Part shown: one piece after another, positions 1 to 6,985 of the stretch | Layout of the letters: the number at the start of each line of letters is the position of its first letter | Numbering within the stretch: the stretch's first letter is position 1 | Origin: Chryseobacterium daeguense DSM 19388 | GTDB taxonomy: Bacteria > Bacteroidota > Bacteroidia > Flavobacteriales > Weeksellaceae | Length of the DNA stretch: 64,000 nt | Reading direction: 5' to 3' | Assembly (NCBI RefSeq): GCF_000430825.1 | Contig: NZ_AUMT01000001.1 | Location: 242,497 to 306,496, forward strand | Made by a program: the position numbers and the translations under genes | The notes under the pieces: generated by a model | Databases searched by the model: none | The model's input: only the letters and a program-made list of their open reading frames with translations | Told to the model about the DNA's origin: nothing

Positions 1-36
1 TGGATTAAAATCATTTCTTTTTTTAAAATAATTAGT

Positions 37-75
37 CTACTCATTTGGTAGGATAATAATTTTATCTGATATTTG
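37..75 (+). promoter_or_regulatory. cysH promoter with candidate operator
   Basis: TTTG at 44-47 and GATATTTG at 68-75 (one mismatch to TAnnTTTG) are 20 nt apart, the spacing expected of a Bacteroidota -33/-7 promoter. An interrupted dyad, CTAC-N7-GTAG (37-51), covers the -33 element, so a repressor bound there would block transcription. I infer sulfur-responsive control; the regulator is not in the window. Confidence 0.45.
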
Positions 76-97
76 CATTACTTCAAATGAACGAACT

Positions 98-790
98 ATG
101 ATTTCAAAAGAAGATGCAGATACACTAAAACAGCTTTCAGCAGAGGAGGGATTGAAATTCATCTCTGCAAAGTTTCCGGAAGGAGCTGTTTTCTCAACTT
201 CGCTTGGTCAGGAAGATCAGGTAATTACCGATATTATTTTCAAAAACCAGCTGCCCATAAAAGTTTTTACTTTAGATACGGGAAGGCTTTTTTATGAACA
301 TTACGAACTGCTTTCACAGAACAATTCCCGCTATAAAATAAAAACCGAAGTCTATTTTCCGGAAGCATCCGATGTAGAAAAATATGTGAATGAAAAAGGG
401 ATGAATGCTTTTTATCATTCCATTGAAAACCGTAAGGAATGCTGTTTTATAAGAAAAGTTAAACCTTTAAATCGAGCACTGGAAAATGCAAAAATCTGGA
501 TCACAGGACTCCGCTCAGAACAATCTGAAAACCGGGGAAATATGCCGATCATAGAATGGGATGGAGAACGGCAGGTTTATAAATATAATCCATTGATTCA
601 GTGGAACTATCAGGATGTTTTGAATTATTTAGAACAAAATAAAGTCCAGGAATTACCCTTACATAAAAAAGGTTTCATAAGTGTGGGCTGTCAGCCATGT
701 ACAAGAGCAATTGTAGAAGGCGAAAACCCGCGTGCCGGACGCTGGTGGTGGGAAAGTTCACAAAAGGAGTGTGGTCTGCATACCCATTAA
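98..790 (+). CDS. cysH: Phosphoadenylyl/adenylyl-sulfate reductase (Fe-S type)
   Basis: Cytoplasmic enzyme of assimilatory sulfate reduction that reduces APS or PAPS to sulfite. The 230-aa protein has the PP-loop-type N-terminal fold (FSTSLGQED near residue 32). It also has the two Cys pairs typical of the 4Fe-4S, APS-using branch, CC at 115-116 and CQPC at 198-201, and the C-terminal catalytic ECGLH (Cys225). The cluster motif favours APS as substrate over the PAPS-only E. coli type; this is family knowledge, not proof. It is followed after 20 bp by cysD and then cysN, giving a compact sulfate activation and reduction unit. The ATG lies 22 bp after a promoter-like sequence. Confidence 0.93.
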   Translation: MISKEDADTLKQLSAEEGLKFISAKFPEGAVFSTSLGQEDQVITDIIFKNQLPIKVFTLDTGRLFYEHYELLSQNNSRYKIKTEVYFPEASDVEKYVNEKGMNAFYHSIENRKECCFIRKVKPLNRALENAKIWITGLRSEQSENRGNMPIIEWDGERQVYKYNPLIQWNYQDVLNYLEQNKVQELPLHKKGFISVGCQPCTRAIVEGENPRAGRWWWESSQKECGLHTH

Positions 791-810
791 TTCAAAAATT
801 TAAAACTAAA

Positions 811-1719
811 ATGAGTACACATAAACTAGACTATCTGGAACAGTTGGAGGCGGAAAGCATTTACATTATGCGTGAAATTGCTGCCCAGTTTGAAAAGCCT
901 GCGCTGCTTTTCAGTGGCGGAAAAGATTCCATTACATTGGTTCATCTGGCGAAAAAGGCTTTTGCCCCGATGAAAATTCCATTTCCTCTTGTTCATATTG
1001 ATACGGGACACAATTTTCCGGAAGCATTGCAGTTCAGGGATTATTTAGCGGAAAATATTGGTGCTGAACTGATTGTAAGAAAAGTAGAAGATACCATTAA
1101 AGCTAAAAAACTCACAGAGCCTAAAGGAAAATTTGCTTCAAGAAACTGGCTACAAACGCATACTTTACTGGATACGATTGAGGAGTTTCAGTTTGATGCC
1201 TGTATCGGAGGAGCGAGAAGAGATGAAGAAAAAGCAAGGGCCAAAGAACGTTTTTTCTCTGTTCGTGATGAGTTCGGGCAGTGGGACCCGAAATTGCAGC
1301 GGCCGGAATTATGGAATATTTACAACGGGAGAATCAACAAAGGAGAAAATGTAAGAGTTTTCCCGATTTCCAACTGGACGGAGCTTGATGTCTGGAATTA
1401 TATCAAAAAAGAAAATATCCAGCTGCCATCAATTTATTTTGCTCATAACAGAGAGGTGATAGAATATGACGGACAGTTAATTGCGGTTTCAGATTTTATC
1501 CAAATTGATGAAAATGATACGATTGTCAACAAAAAAGTCCGCTACAGAACCGTGGGAGACATGACCTGCACAGCCGCCGTTGAAAGCTCAGCAGAAACTT
1601 TGGATGAGGTTGTCAGTGAAATTACAGCCTCAAGAATTTCCGAACGCGGCGAAACCCGGATCGATGATAAGGTAACGGAAGCAGCAATGGAAGACAGAAA
1701 GAAGGGAGGTTACTTTTAA
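811..1719 (+). CDS. cysD: Sulfate adenylyltransferase subunit 2
   Basis: Small, catalytic subunit of ATP sulfurylase, which with CysN makes APS from sulfate and ATP. The 302-aa protein starts MSTHKLDYLEQLE and has the PP-loop SGGKDS at residues 35-40. The family signature around the Cys-Gly-Gly-Ala segment (DACIGGARRDEEKARAKER) and the C-terminal RKKGGYF are also present. An upstream in-frame start at 697 would run through the end of cysH and is not family-like, so ATG 811 is chosen. It forms an operon with cysH upstream; cysN follows after 135 bp holding a phased repeat. Confidence 0.95.
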   Translation: MSTHKLDYLEQLEAESIYIMREIAAQFEKPALLFSGGKDSITLVHLAKKAFAPMKIPFPLVHIDTGHNFPEALQFRDYLAENIGAELIVRKVEDTIKAKKLTEPKGKFASRNWLQTHTLLDTIEEFQFDACIGGARRDEEKARAKERFFSVRDEFGQWDPKLQRPELWNIYNGRINKGENVRVFPISNWTELDVWNYIKKENIQLPSIYFAHNREVIEYDGQLIAVSDFIQIDENDTIVNKKVRYRTVGDMTCTAAVESSAETLDEVVSEITASRISERGETRIDDKVTEAAMEDRKKGGYF

Positions 1720-1846
1720 TAAGTAATAGGCAATGAGTAATAAGTAATGCAAAATATCCTGCATATTTTACTCATAGCTTAATATTAAATTACAAAAGAT
1801 GAGCGGTTTGAAAAAATCACTCATTACCAATTACTCATTATTAATA
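1720..1846. repeat. Heptad-phased repeat array in inverted arrangement
   Basis: Directly after the cysD stop codon the sequence runs in 7-nt units (TAAGTAA, TAGGCAA, TGAGTAA, TAAGTAA; 1720-1747). Just before cysN, at 1819-1846, the units are ACTCATT, ACCAATT, ACTCATT. The right block is close to the reverse complement of the left, so the pair could fold with a loop of about 70 nt. It sits inside the cysD-cysN transcription unit. Related arrays occur near 4.5, 18.9 and 48.3 kb. Confidence 0.7.
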
Positions 1847-1854
1847 TTATTTAC

Positions 1855-3096
1855 GTGGACATATTAAGATTTATAACAGCGGGAAGTGTAGACGACGGGA
1901 AAAGTACCCTGATCGGAAGGCTTTTGTACGACAGTAAAAATATATTGATTGATCAGCTGGAAGCATTAGAAAAACAATCAAAAAATAAAAATGAAAACGG
2001 GGTAGACCTTGCTATTTTAACGGACGGTTTAAGGGCCGAAAGAGAGCAGGGAATCACTATTGATGTAGCCTACAGGTATTTTTCAACTCCGAAGAGGAAG
2101 TTTATTATTGCTGATGCACCGGGACACATCCAGTACACCAGAAATATGATTACAGGAGCTTCGAATTCGCAGCTGATTGTGATTCTGATTGATGCGAGAC
2201 AATGTGTGATCGAACAAACGAGAAGGCATTCTATTATCGCTTCATTATTAAAGATGAAAAATGTTGTAGTTGCGATCAATAAAATGGATCTGGTAGATTA
2301 TTCCGAGGAAGTTTTTAATGATATTAAAGCTCAATACAGCCTGGTGGCTAAGAAATTAGGACTGGAAAATGTGAGATATTTCCCTATTTCCGCCTTTCAT
2401 GGAGACAATATTGTTGAAAAATCAGAAAATATGCCCTGGTATGAAGGTTCTACACTGTTAAGCTTTCTCGAAGATGTACAGATTAATGAAAATAAAGAAT
2501 TTGAAAATCCGAGATTCCAGGTTCAGTATGTGATCCGTCCGCAAACCGATGAATTGCACGATTACAGGGGCTACGCAGGAGAAGTTATCTCCGGAACTTA
2601 TAAAAAAGGGGACAAAATTACTGTTCTTCCCCAACATATTCAGACAAAAATTTCAAAAATAGAAACAGGCGGAAAAGAAGTGGAATCTGTTTTTACCAAT
2701 CAGCCGGCGGTTCTGCATATTGAAGATGATATTGATATCAGCCGGGGTGATTTTTTAGTACAATCAGAAAACCTTCCAAAGGTGGAAAATGAAATAGAAG
2801 CAGTAGTCTGCTGGCTGGATAAAAAAGAGCTTAATGAAGGAAATAAATATTTTATACAGCATAAAAGCAAGGTCTTAAAAGCTGTAATAAAGGAAATCGA
2901 ATATAAAATAGATGTCAATACCTTAGAAAAAACACCGATTACGGAAAGCATCAAACTGAATGAAGTCGTGAAACTTCGTCTTAAAACGGCTTCGCCACTG
3001 GTTTTTGACAGCTTTGATGAAAGCAGAAATACGGGAAACGCCATTCTGATTGATGAAACGAGTAATTCTACGGTGGGAGCTGTGATGATTTTGTAA
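1855..3096 (+). CDS. cysN: Sulfate adenylyltransferase subunit 1 (GTPase)
   Basis: Large, GTP-hydrolysing subunit of ATP sulfurylase; GTP hydrolysis drives APS formation by CysD. The 413-aa protein is an EF-Tu-like translational GTPase with P-loop GSVDDGKS (10-17), switch II DAPGH (87-91) and NKMD (142-145), followed by beta-barrel domains. There is no CysC (APS kinase) extension, which agrees with an APS-reducing CysH. The family N-terminus MDILRFITAGSVDDGKST begins at a GTG codon at 1855; no in-frame ATG gives a better start. It is the third gene of the sulfate cluster. Confidence 0.94.
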   Translation: MDILRFITAGSVDDGKSTLIGRLLYDSKNILIDQLEALEKQSKNKNENGVDLAILTDGLRAEREQGITIDVAYRYFSTPKRKFIIADAPGHIQYTRNMITGASNSQLIVILIDARQCVIEQTRRHSIIASLLKMKNVVVAINKMDLVDYSEEVFNDIKAQYSLVAKKLGLENVRYFPISAFHGDNIVEKSENMPWYEGSTLLSFLEDVQINENKEFENPRFQVQYVIRPQTDELHDYRGYAGEVISGTYKKGDKITVLPQHIQTKISKIETGGKEVESVFTNQPAVLHIEDDIDISRGDFLVQSENLPKVENEIEAVVCWLDKKELNEGNKYFIQHKSKVLKAVIKEIEYKIDVNTLEKTPITESIKLNEVVKLRLKTASPLVFDSFDESRNTGNAILIDETSNSTVGAVMIL

Positions 3097-3127
3097 TTTA
3101 AATTGATTTAAACAATTAACAAATAAA

Positions 3128-4012
3128 ATGGTAATTTCAAGGAAAATTCAAATCAGGCTCAATGTGTTCTTAGTGACACTTGCAATCCTGTTCATCGTGG
3201 TTTTTGCCATGTATGAAACGGGTTACCTTGATGAGCTGGGTGCCATTTTAGCAAAAGATAATTACATTTTCTACTGGATGCTTTTGGTGGGTGTTTTAGC
3301 CGAAATTGTGGCCGGATCAATGGGAATGGGATATGGTGTGATCTGCACTACAACACTTCTGTTCATAGGAATTCCGCCGCATGCAGTAAGTGCAAGCATT
3401 CACTCGGCGGAAAGCTTTACAACGGCAGCCGGGAGCATCAGCCATATCAAATTGAAGAATGTAAGCAAAAGTTTAGTTAAAAAATTAGCGATTCCGGCTA
3501 TAATCGGAGCGATCATCGGTGCAATTTTATTGAGTTATCTCGGAGAATATTATTCTAAAATTACTAAAACCATTATCTCTTTTTATACATTATACCTTGG
3601 AATCCAGATCTTATCAAATGCTTTTAAAAGCAAGCAGGACAAGAAACTGAAAAAGAAAACCAACCTTACAAGACTGGGAATCATTGGTGGATTTATCGAT
3701 TCTTTCGCCGGAGGTGGTTGGGGGCCTTTGGTAACGGGCACTTTAATTAAAAATTCTTTCACACCGAGGTTTGCAGTAGGAAGTTCTACCGTTGCAAAAT
3801 TTATTTTAACCCTTACTGCAGCCATTACTTTTATTTTTACATTGGGAATTCAGCATTGGAATATCATTCTGGGCCTTTTGCTTGGCGGTATTGTCACCGC
3901 ACCGTTTTCTGCAATGCTTACCGCAAAGCTTCCTGTAAAAAGTATGTTTATCATCATCGGGATTTTAGTTATTGTAATGAGCTCGATAACAATTTGTAAA
4001 TCTGTTTTTTAA
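3128..4012 (+). CDS. TauE/SafE-family sulfite/sulfonate exporter
   Basis: Integral inner-membrane protein of 294 aa with about eight hydrophobic segments. The repeated family signature occurs in both halves: GSMGMGYGVICTTTLL near residue 62 and GFIDSFAGGGWGPLVTGTL near 188. TauE/SafE proteins are thought to export sulfur-containing anions such as sulfite or to take up sulfonates. Placement 31 bp after cysN suggests it removes excess sulfite made by CysH; the substrate is inferred from this context. Confidence 0.85.
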   Translation: MVISRKIQIRLNVFLVTLAILFIVVFAMYETGYLDELGAILAKDNYIFYWMLLVGVLAEIVAGSMGMGYGVICTTTLLFIGIPPHAVSASIHSAESFTTAAGSISHIKLKNVSKSLVKKLAIPAIIGAIIGAILLSYLGEYYSKITKTIISFYTLYLGIQILSNAFKSKQDKKLKKKTNLTRLGIIGGFIDSFAGGGWGPLVTGTLIKNSFTPRFAVGSSTVAKFILTLTAAITFIFTLGIQHWNIILGLLLGGIVTAPFSAMLTAKLPVKSMFIIIGILVIVMSSITICKSVF

Positions 4013-4105
4013 TGTAATCAATGCTTTATTGTGGAAAAATAAAAGCCTGTAAAATACTTTCGGCCTTGAAAATATTCTACATTTACACCATTAAAAAAAT
4101 TAATA

Positions 4106-4396
4106 ATGAATTTACATGTAGTTGCGCTTTTTAAGTTTAATGAAAATTACCTTATGGAAGCAGTGGAACATTTTCAGACATTGGTAAGAGAAACTAGGAA
4201 AGAAGAGGGTTGCCTGCAATATGACCTGGTAGAAGACAAGGATAACAAAGGAACTTTTCTTATGATAGAATTATGGGAAAGTGAAGAACACCTGAACCGT
4301 CACAACGGCCAGGATCACCTGCTGAATTTCCGGAGAGATGTTGCAAAAATGCTGGAAAGCTCAACACAGGTTTATAAAGGATATAAGACATTATAG
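4106..4396 (+). CDS. Antibiotic biosynthesis monooxygenase (ABM) family protein
   Basis: A 96-aa dimeric ferredoxin-like alpha/beta-barrel protein of the ABM/YgiN family. It has the usual N-terminal strand (LHVVALFKFN), the EEGCLQYDL segment near residue 33, and the W57/H66/H71 region (ELWESEEHLNRH). Family members act as cofactor-free quinol or polyketide oxygenases, and some, such as IsdG and HmoA, degrade haem. It lies between the sulfur and haem loci but has its own spacing and a terminator after it, so a haem role is possible and unproven. A quinol monooxygenase-like assignment is the default. Confidence 0.75.
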   Translation: MNLHVVALFKFNENYLMEAVEHFQTLVRETRKEEGCLQYDLVEDKDNKGTFLMIELWESEEHLNRHNGQDHLLNFRRDVAKMLESSTQVYKGYKTL

Positions 4397-4451
4397 GCCG
4401 GAAGATAGAAGTAAATACCATTGTGTAAAAGTTTCCGGATTCATAAAATCT

Positions 4452-4486
4452 AAAAGGCTGTCCACAATTGCGGGCAGCCTTTTATT
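4452..4486 (+). terminator. Rho-independent terminator after the ABM gene
   Basis: Stem AAAGGCTGTCC / GGGCAGCCTTT with a short loop, followed by a T-rich stretch. It ends the transcript of the ABM gene, 56 bp past its stop codon. Confidence 0.75.
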
Positions 4487-4542
4487 AGAAAAAATAGAAA
4501 GTATTATTTTGAAAGTGAATATAATAGTATAATTTCAACCTT

Positions 4543-4595
4543 TACAATTGACAGTACAATAATTCACATTTAACAATTCACCTTAATTACTTCAC
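4543..4595. repeat. Heptad-phased repeat array
   Basis: The motif TTCAC recurs at 4563, 4577 and 4591, exactly 14 nt apart, with TTAAC-like units between, so the stretch is phased at 7 nt. Its right end overlaps the last codons and stop of the minus-strand gene ending at 4587. It is the same kind of array as at 1.7, 18.9 and 48.3 kb. Confidence 0.5.
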
Positions 4596-5894
4596 TATCA
4601 GCTTTTTGGTTTCCGTACTTCCTCCAAAAGTTATTTTTACTAAATAATTTCCTGAAGAAAGGTGAGAAAGATTTAGATCTTGCTTGTAGAAGCCAGTTTG
4701 ATTAGTGAGTTCTGCAGAATATACTTTTTTGCCGGACATATCATAAACCTCTACATTGCCTTTAGTGTTTGCTTTTTCTTTAATGTCAAATAAAACCGTT
4801 ACCTTTTTATCAGCCGTTGTAGGATTTGGATACATCCCGAAAGATGCTTTTTTGTTTGCTATATCAGTTGTTCCTAAAAAAGATGTGATATTCTTATATT
4901 TGAAATACATATTTCCTGCGGAAGAGCCTTCGTTTGAAGTAAAATACAGTCTGTAGTATTCCGTACCCTGCTTAATGTAATAAACTACATCATTGTGTAC
5001 ACCCATAGTTGGTTTCCAGCTGTGCCCGATTGCTGTAATATTGTTCGAGAATGTGTTGGCAGCAGGAAGAGTAGCTGTAGAGGTAGCCTGTGTTTCCGGC
5101 TGTACTTTAGCCACGGTGATATTAGAATTCTGGATTACGCCTGCCATTCTGTATTTCATGGTTGCCGGCTGGCCTGTATTCGGGTCGGTGTATGGGTAAT
5201 CTGTCCAGTATCTTGTGAACATCAGGTCCCAGTTGGTTTTTGATGGTTCCAGATTAGCTACTTTATCATTAGTCGCGAAAGAAAAATAGTTGAAATAAGC
5301 GTCATCTGTACCGTTAGCAACATTTTTTGTAACGGCAGGATCCCATGAAGAGGTAGAAGAATTCCATTTTGCATATTTAAAAGTATAACCTCCGTAATAA
5401 TCTTCCACCATAAATTTATAATACGTGTTGGTAGTAACATATTTTAGGATGAAAATTACCTTTCCTTCTACATGATGAGTTCCGGGATTGTATTCTCCCC
5501 AACCGTAAGTAGCCGTTCCCTGCTCAAAAGCGCCTTCCTGAATGGCTGTAGTATTATCCAGATTATATAAAGGTGCCCCGAAGGTTGAGATATTATTGGT
5601 TGTGATGGTATTCCAGTCATTTGGATTGTTTGAAGCCTGATATACTTCAATATATTGCGCATCATTGATCCTTGTTCCAAAATTCATGCTTGAATTTCTG
5701 TAAAAAGCAATATCCCAGGTATTGGCAGGCTGAGAAACCATGTTGTTTGCACTCAGGTCAAAAAAAACTCTGTTCTGATAGCTTGCCCCCATCGTCATAT
5801 TCACTGTTGTATAGCCATTAGCATCCACCTGAGCGAGAGCATTCTGCTGTATACCCAAAGCCAGCATTGAAGCAAAAAGTAGTTTTGTTTTCAT
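4587..5894 (-). CDS. HmuY-like secreted protein with T9SS type A sorting domain
   Basis: A 435-aa exported protein with signal peptide (residues 1-21, ending ALAQ) and a type A T9SS C-terminal sorting domain from about residue 350 (GMYPNPTTADKKV to ETKKLIVK). The middle carries two copies of an aromatic motif, WDIAF at 60-64 and NWDLMF at 221-226. The same two-copy pattern is seen in the HmuY lipoprotein at 9143 (WDLAF, KWDICF), so it looks HmuY-related, the haemophore family of Porphyromonas. I infer a secreted or surface-anchored haem-binding protein. It has its own promoter with Fur-like boxes identical in layout to those at hmuR. Confidence 0.75.
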   Translation of the reverse strand: MKTKLLFASMLALGIQQNALAQVDANGYTTVNMTMGASYQNRVFFDLSANNMVSQPANTWDIAFYRNSSMNFGTRINDAQYIEVYQASNNPNDWNTITTNNISTFGAPLYNLDNTTAIQEGAFEQGTATYGWGEYNPGTHHVEGKVIFILKYVTTNTYYKFMVEDYYGGYTFKYAKWNSSTSSWDPAVTKNVANGTDDAYFNYFSFATNDKVANLEPSKTNWDLMFTRYWTDYPYTDPNTGQPATMKYRMAGVIQNSNITVAKVQPETQATSTATLPAANTFSNNITAIGHSWKPTMGVHNDVVYYIKQGTEYYRLYFTSNEGSSAGNMYFKYKNITSFLGTTDIANKKASFGMYPNPTTADKKVTVLFDIKEKANTKGNVEVYDMSGKKVYSAELTNQTGFYKQDLNLSHLSSGNYLVKITFGGSTETKKLIVK

Positions 5895-5914
5895 AATATT
5901 TTAATTTTATTTAT

Positions 5915-5961
5915 TTAGAATCATTCCACAAAACTATATAATTTATTTTTAATCATTCTAA
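5915..5961 (-). promoter_or_regulatory. Promoter with two Fur-like boxes
   Basis: On the minus strand a perfect -7 element TAGTTTTG occupies 5936-5929. It is flanked by two 15-bp 7-1-7 boxes related to TTAGAATnATTCTAA, at 5915-5929 and 5947-5961, with centres 32 bp apart. The same pair occurs at 6904-6949. A Fur-type iron repressor is the likely reader given the downstream haem genes; this is inference. Confidence 0.55.
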
Positions 5962-6023
5962 ATAAAAACATGATTTTTGTCTGGTTTGATATTAATTTAT
6001 AGTAATATTAAAAAGATTTAAAC

Positions 6024-6060
6024 AAAGAAAAAGCCGGCTAATACATGATCAGCCGACTTT
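6024..6060 (-). terminator. Terminator of the T9SS cargo gene
   Basis: Stem AAGCCGGCT / AGCCGACTT (one mismatch) at 6031-6059. On the minus strand it is followed by a T-rich tail (A-rich on the plus strand, 6024-6032). It lies just past the stop codon at 6089. Confidence 0.65.
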
Positions 6061-6088
6061 AAAGTGCAAATTATAGTCTAATAAATCT

Positions 6089-6889
6089 TTACTTTTTAAT
6101 AAATTTTGATTTTACAACAGTACCTTCTGCAGTTTCTATGATGATATAATAAACCCCTGTCTGGATATTATTAATATCAAATTGCTGGCTTGATAATTTT
6201 CCTTCCGCTACTTTTTGACCTGCAGCAGAATAGATCTGAATGTTTTTAGGATCTTTTTTAGCTATGAAATGTAGTGCTGTGTTATCAGCATTTACTGCGA
6301 ATTTGATGTCTTCTTTTGATTTAAAATTATCTGAAACAGCTAAAACACTGCCCACATTATAAACTACATTATCAATCTGTAAAGCGGTATGAGCTGCAGT
6401 AGGAGTAAATTTAAATACAATATAAGTAGACGTAGAAGCTGTTACTGGAACTGTAATGTTCTGATATGTTTCGCTCGTTAAAGAAATTGGAGAACCCAAA
6501 GCTGTGAATGTACTCATATCAGTTGGGCTGGAAGCAAGTCCGATTTCCAATGTTCCGTTACCGCCTGACCCGGTAGCTTTTGCTGCAGCAAAAGTTAGTG
6601 TCTTATCACCTGCTGGTGCTACAATCTGTGGAGAAATAAGATAAGAAGGTGCGTTGGTATTATTACCAGAGTATGCTTGTACAGCCCTGTCGGTAGTATT
6701 GGTAACAATCATTAACGGTCCAGGAGGGAAAGGCATTGGGTTGGGTGCTAAAACAGCAGACCATCCGTTTTGTGGGAAAGTGCTGTTCCCTGCCGTAAAG
6801 TTGTTGAAATTTTCATTAATAGTAGCTACTTGCGCATTAGCCGAAATAGCCGTAAGCATTAAAGTTCCAATAAGTAGTCTTAATTTCAT
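6089..6889 (-). CDS. T9SS type A sorting domain protein, choice-of-anchor-like
   Basis: A 266-aa secreted protein. The start at 6889 (MKLRLLIGTLMLTAISANAQ) gives a clean signal peptide; an upstream in-frame ATG at 6958 would add 23 residues and cross the promoter. The centre (about 25-180) has the NFNN...GW / SYLISPQI / TLTFAAAK / QIDNVVY pattern of choice-of-anchor J or cleaved-adhesin beta-sandwich domains. The C-terminus (about 200-266, NIQIYSAAGQKVAEGKL to KSKFIKK) is a type A T9SS sorting domain. It shares a divergent regulatory region with hmuR, so co-regulation with haem uptake is likely, but no haem-binding motif is recognised. Confidence 0.78.
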   Translation of the reverse strand: MKLRLLIGTLMLTAISANAQVATINENFNNFTAGNSTFPQNGWSAVLAPNPMPFPPGPLMIVTNTTDRAVQAYSGNNTNAPSYLISPQIVAPAGDKTLTFAAAKATGSGGNGTLEIGLASSPTDMSTFTALGSPISLTSETYQNITVPVTASTSTYIVFKFTPTAAHTALQIDNVVYNVGSVLAVSDNFKSKEDIKFAVNADNTALHFIAKKDPKNIQIYSAAGQKVAEGKLSSQQFDINNIQTGVYYIIIETAEGTVVKSKFIKK

Positions 6890-6903
6890 AACGTTATTTT
6901 TAT

Positions 6904-6966
6904 TTAGAATTATTCCACAAAAATAGTTATTTATTTTTAATTGTTCTAAATAAAGCACTATATTTG
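6904..6966. promoter_or_regulatory. Divergent promoter region with paired Fur-like boxes (hmuR / T9SS gene)
   Basis: Two 7-1-7 boxes at 6904-6918 (TTAGAATTATTCCAC) and 6935-6949 (TTTTAATTGTTCTAA) have centres 31 bp apart. The minus-strand -7 element TATTTTTG (6925-6918) abuts the first box. The plus-strand -7 element TATATTTG (6959-6966) lies 10 bp after the second box. One repressor could therefore control both directions. Confidence 0.6.
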
Positions 6967-6985
6967 TCGAAAATTTTTTGCATCT

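Noticed and set aside
697..810. Upstream extension of cysD from an ATG inside cysH
   Set aside because: It reads the cysH 3' end in another frame and gives a basic, non-family N-terminus; MSTHKLDYLE at 811 is the family start.
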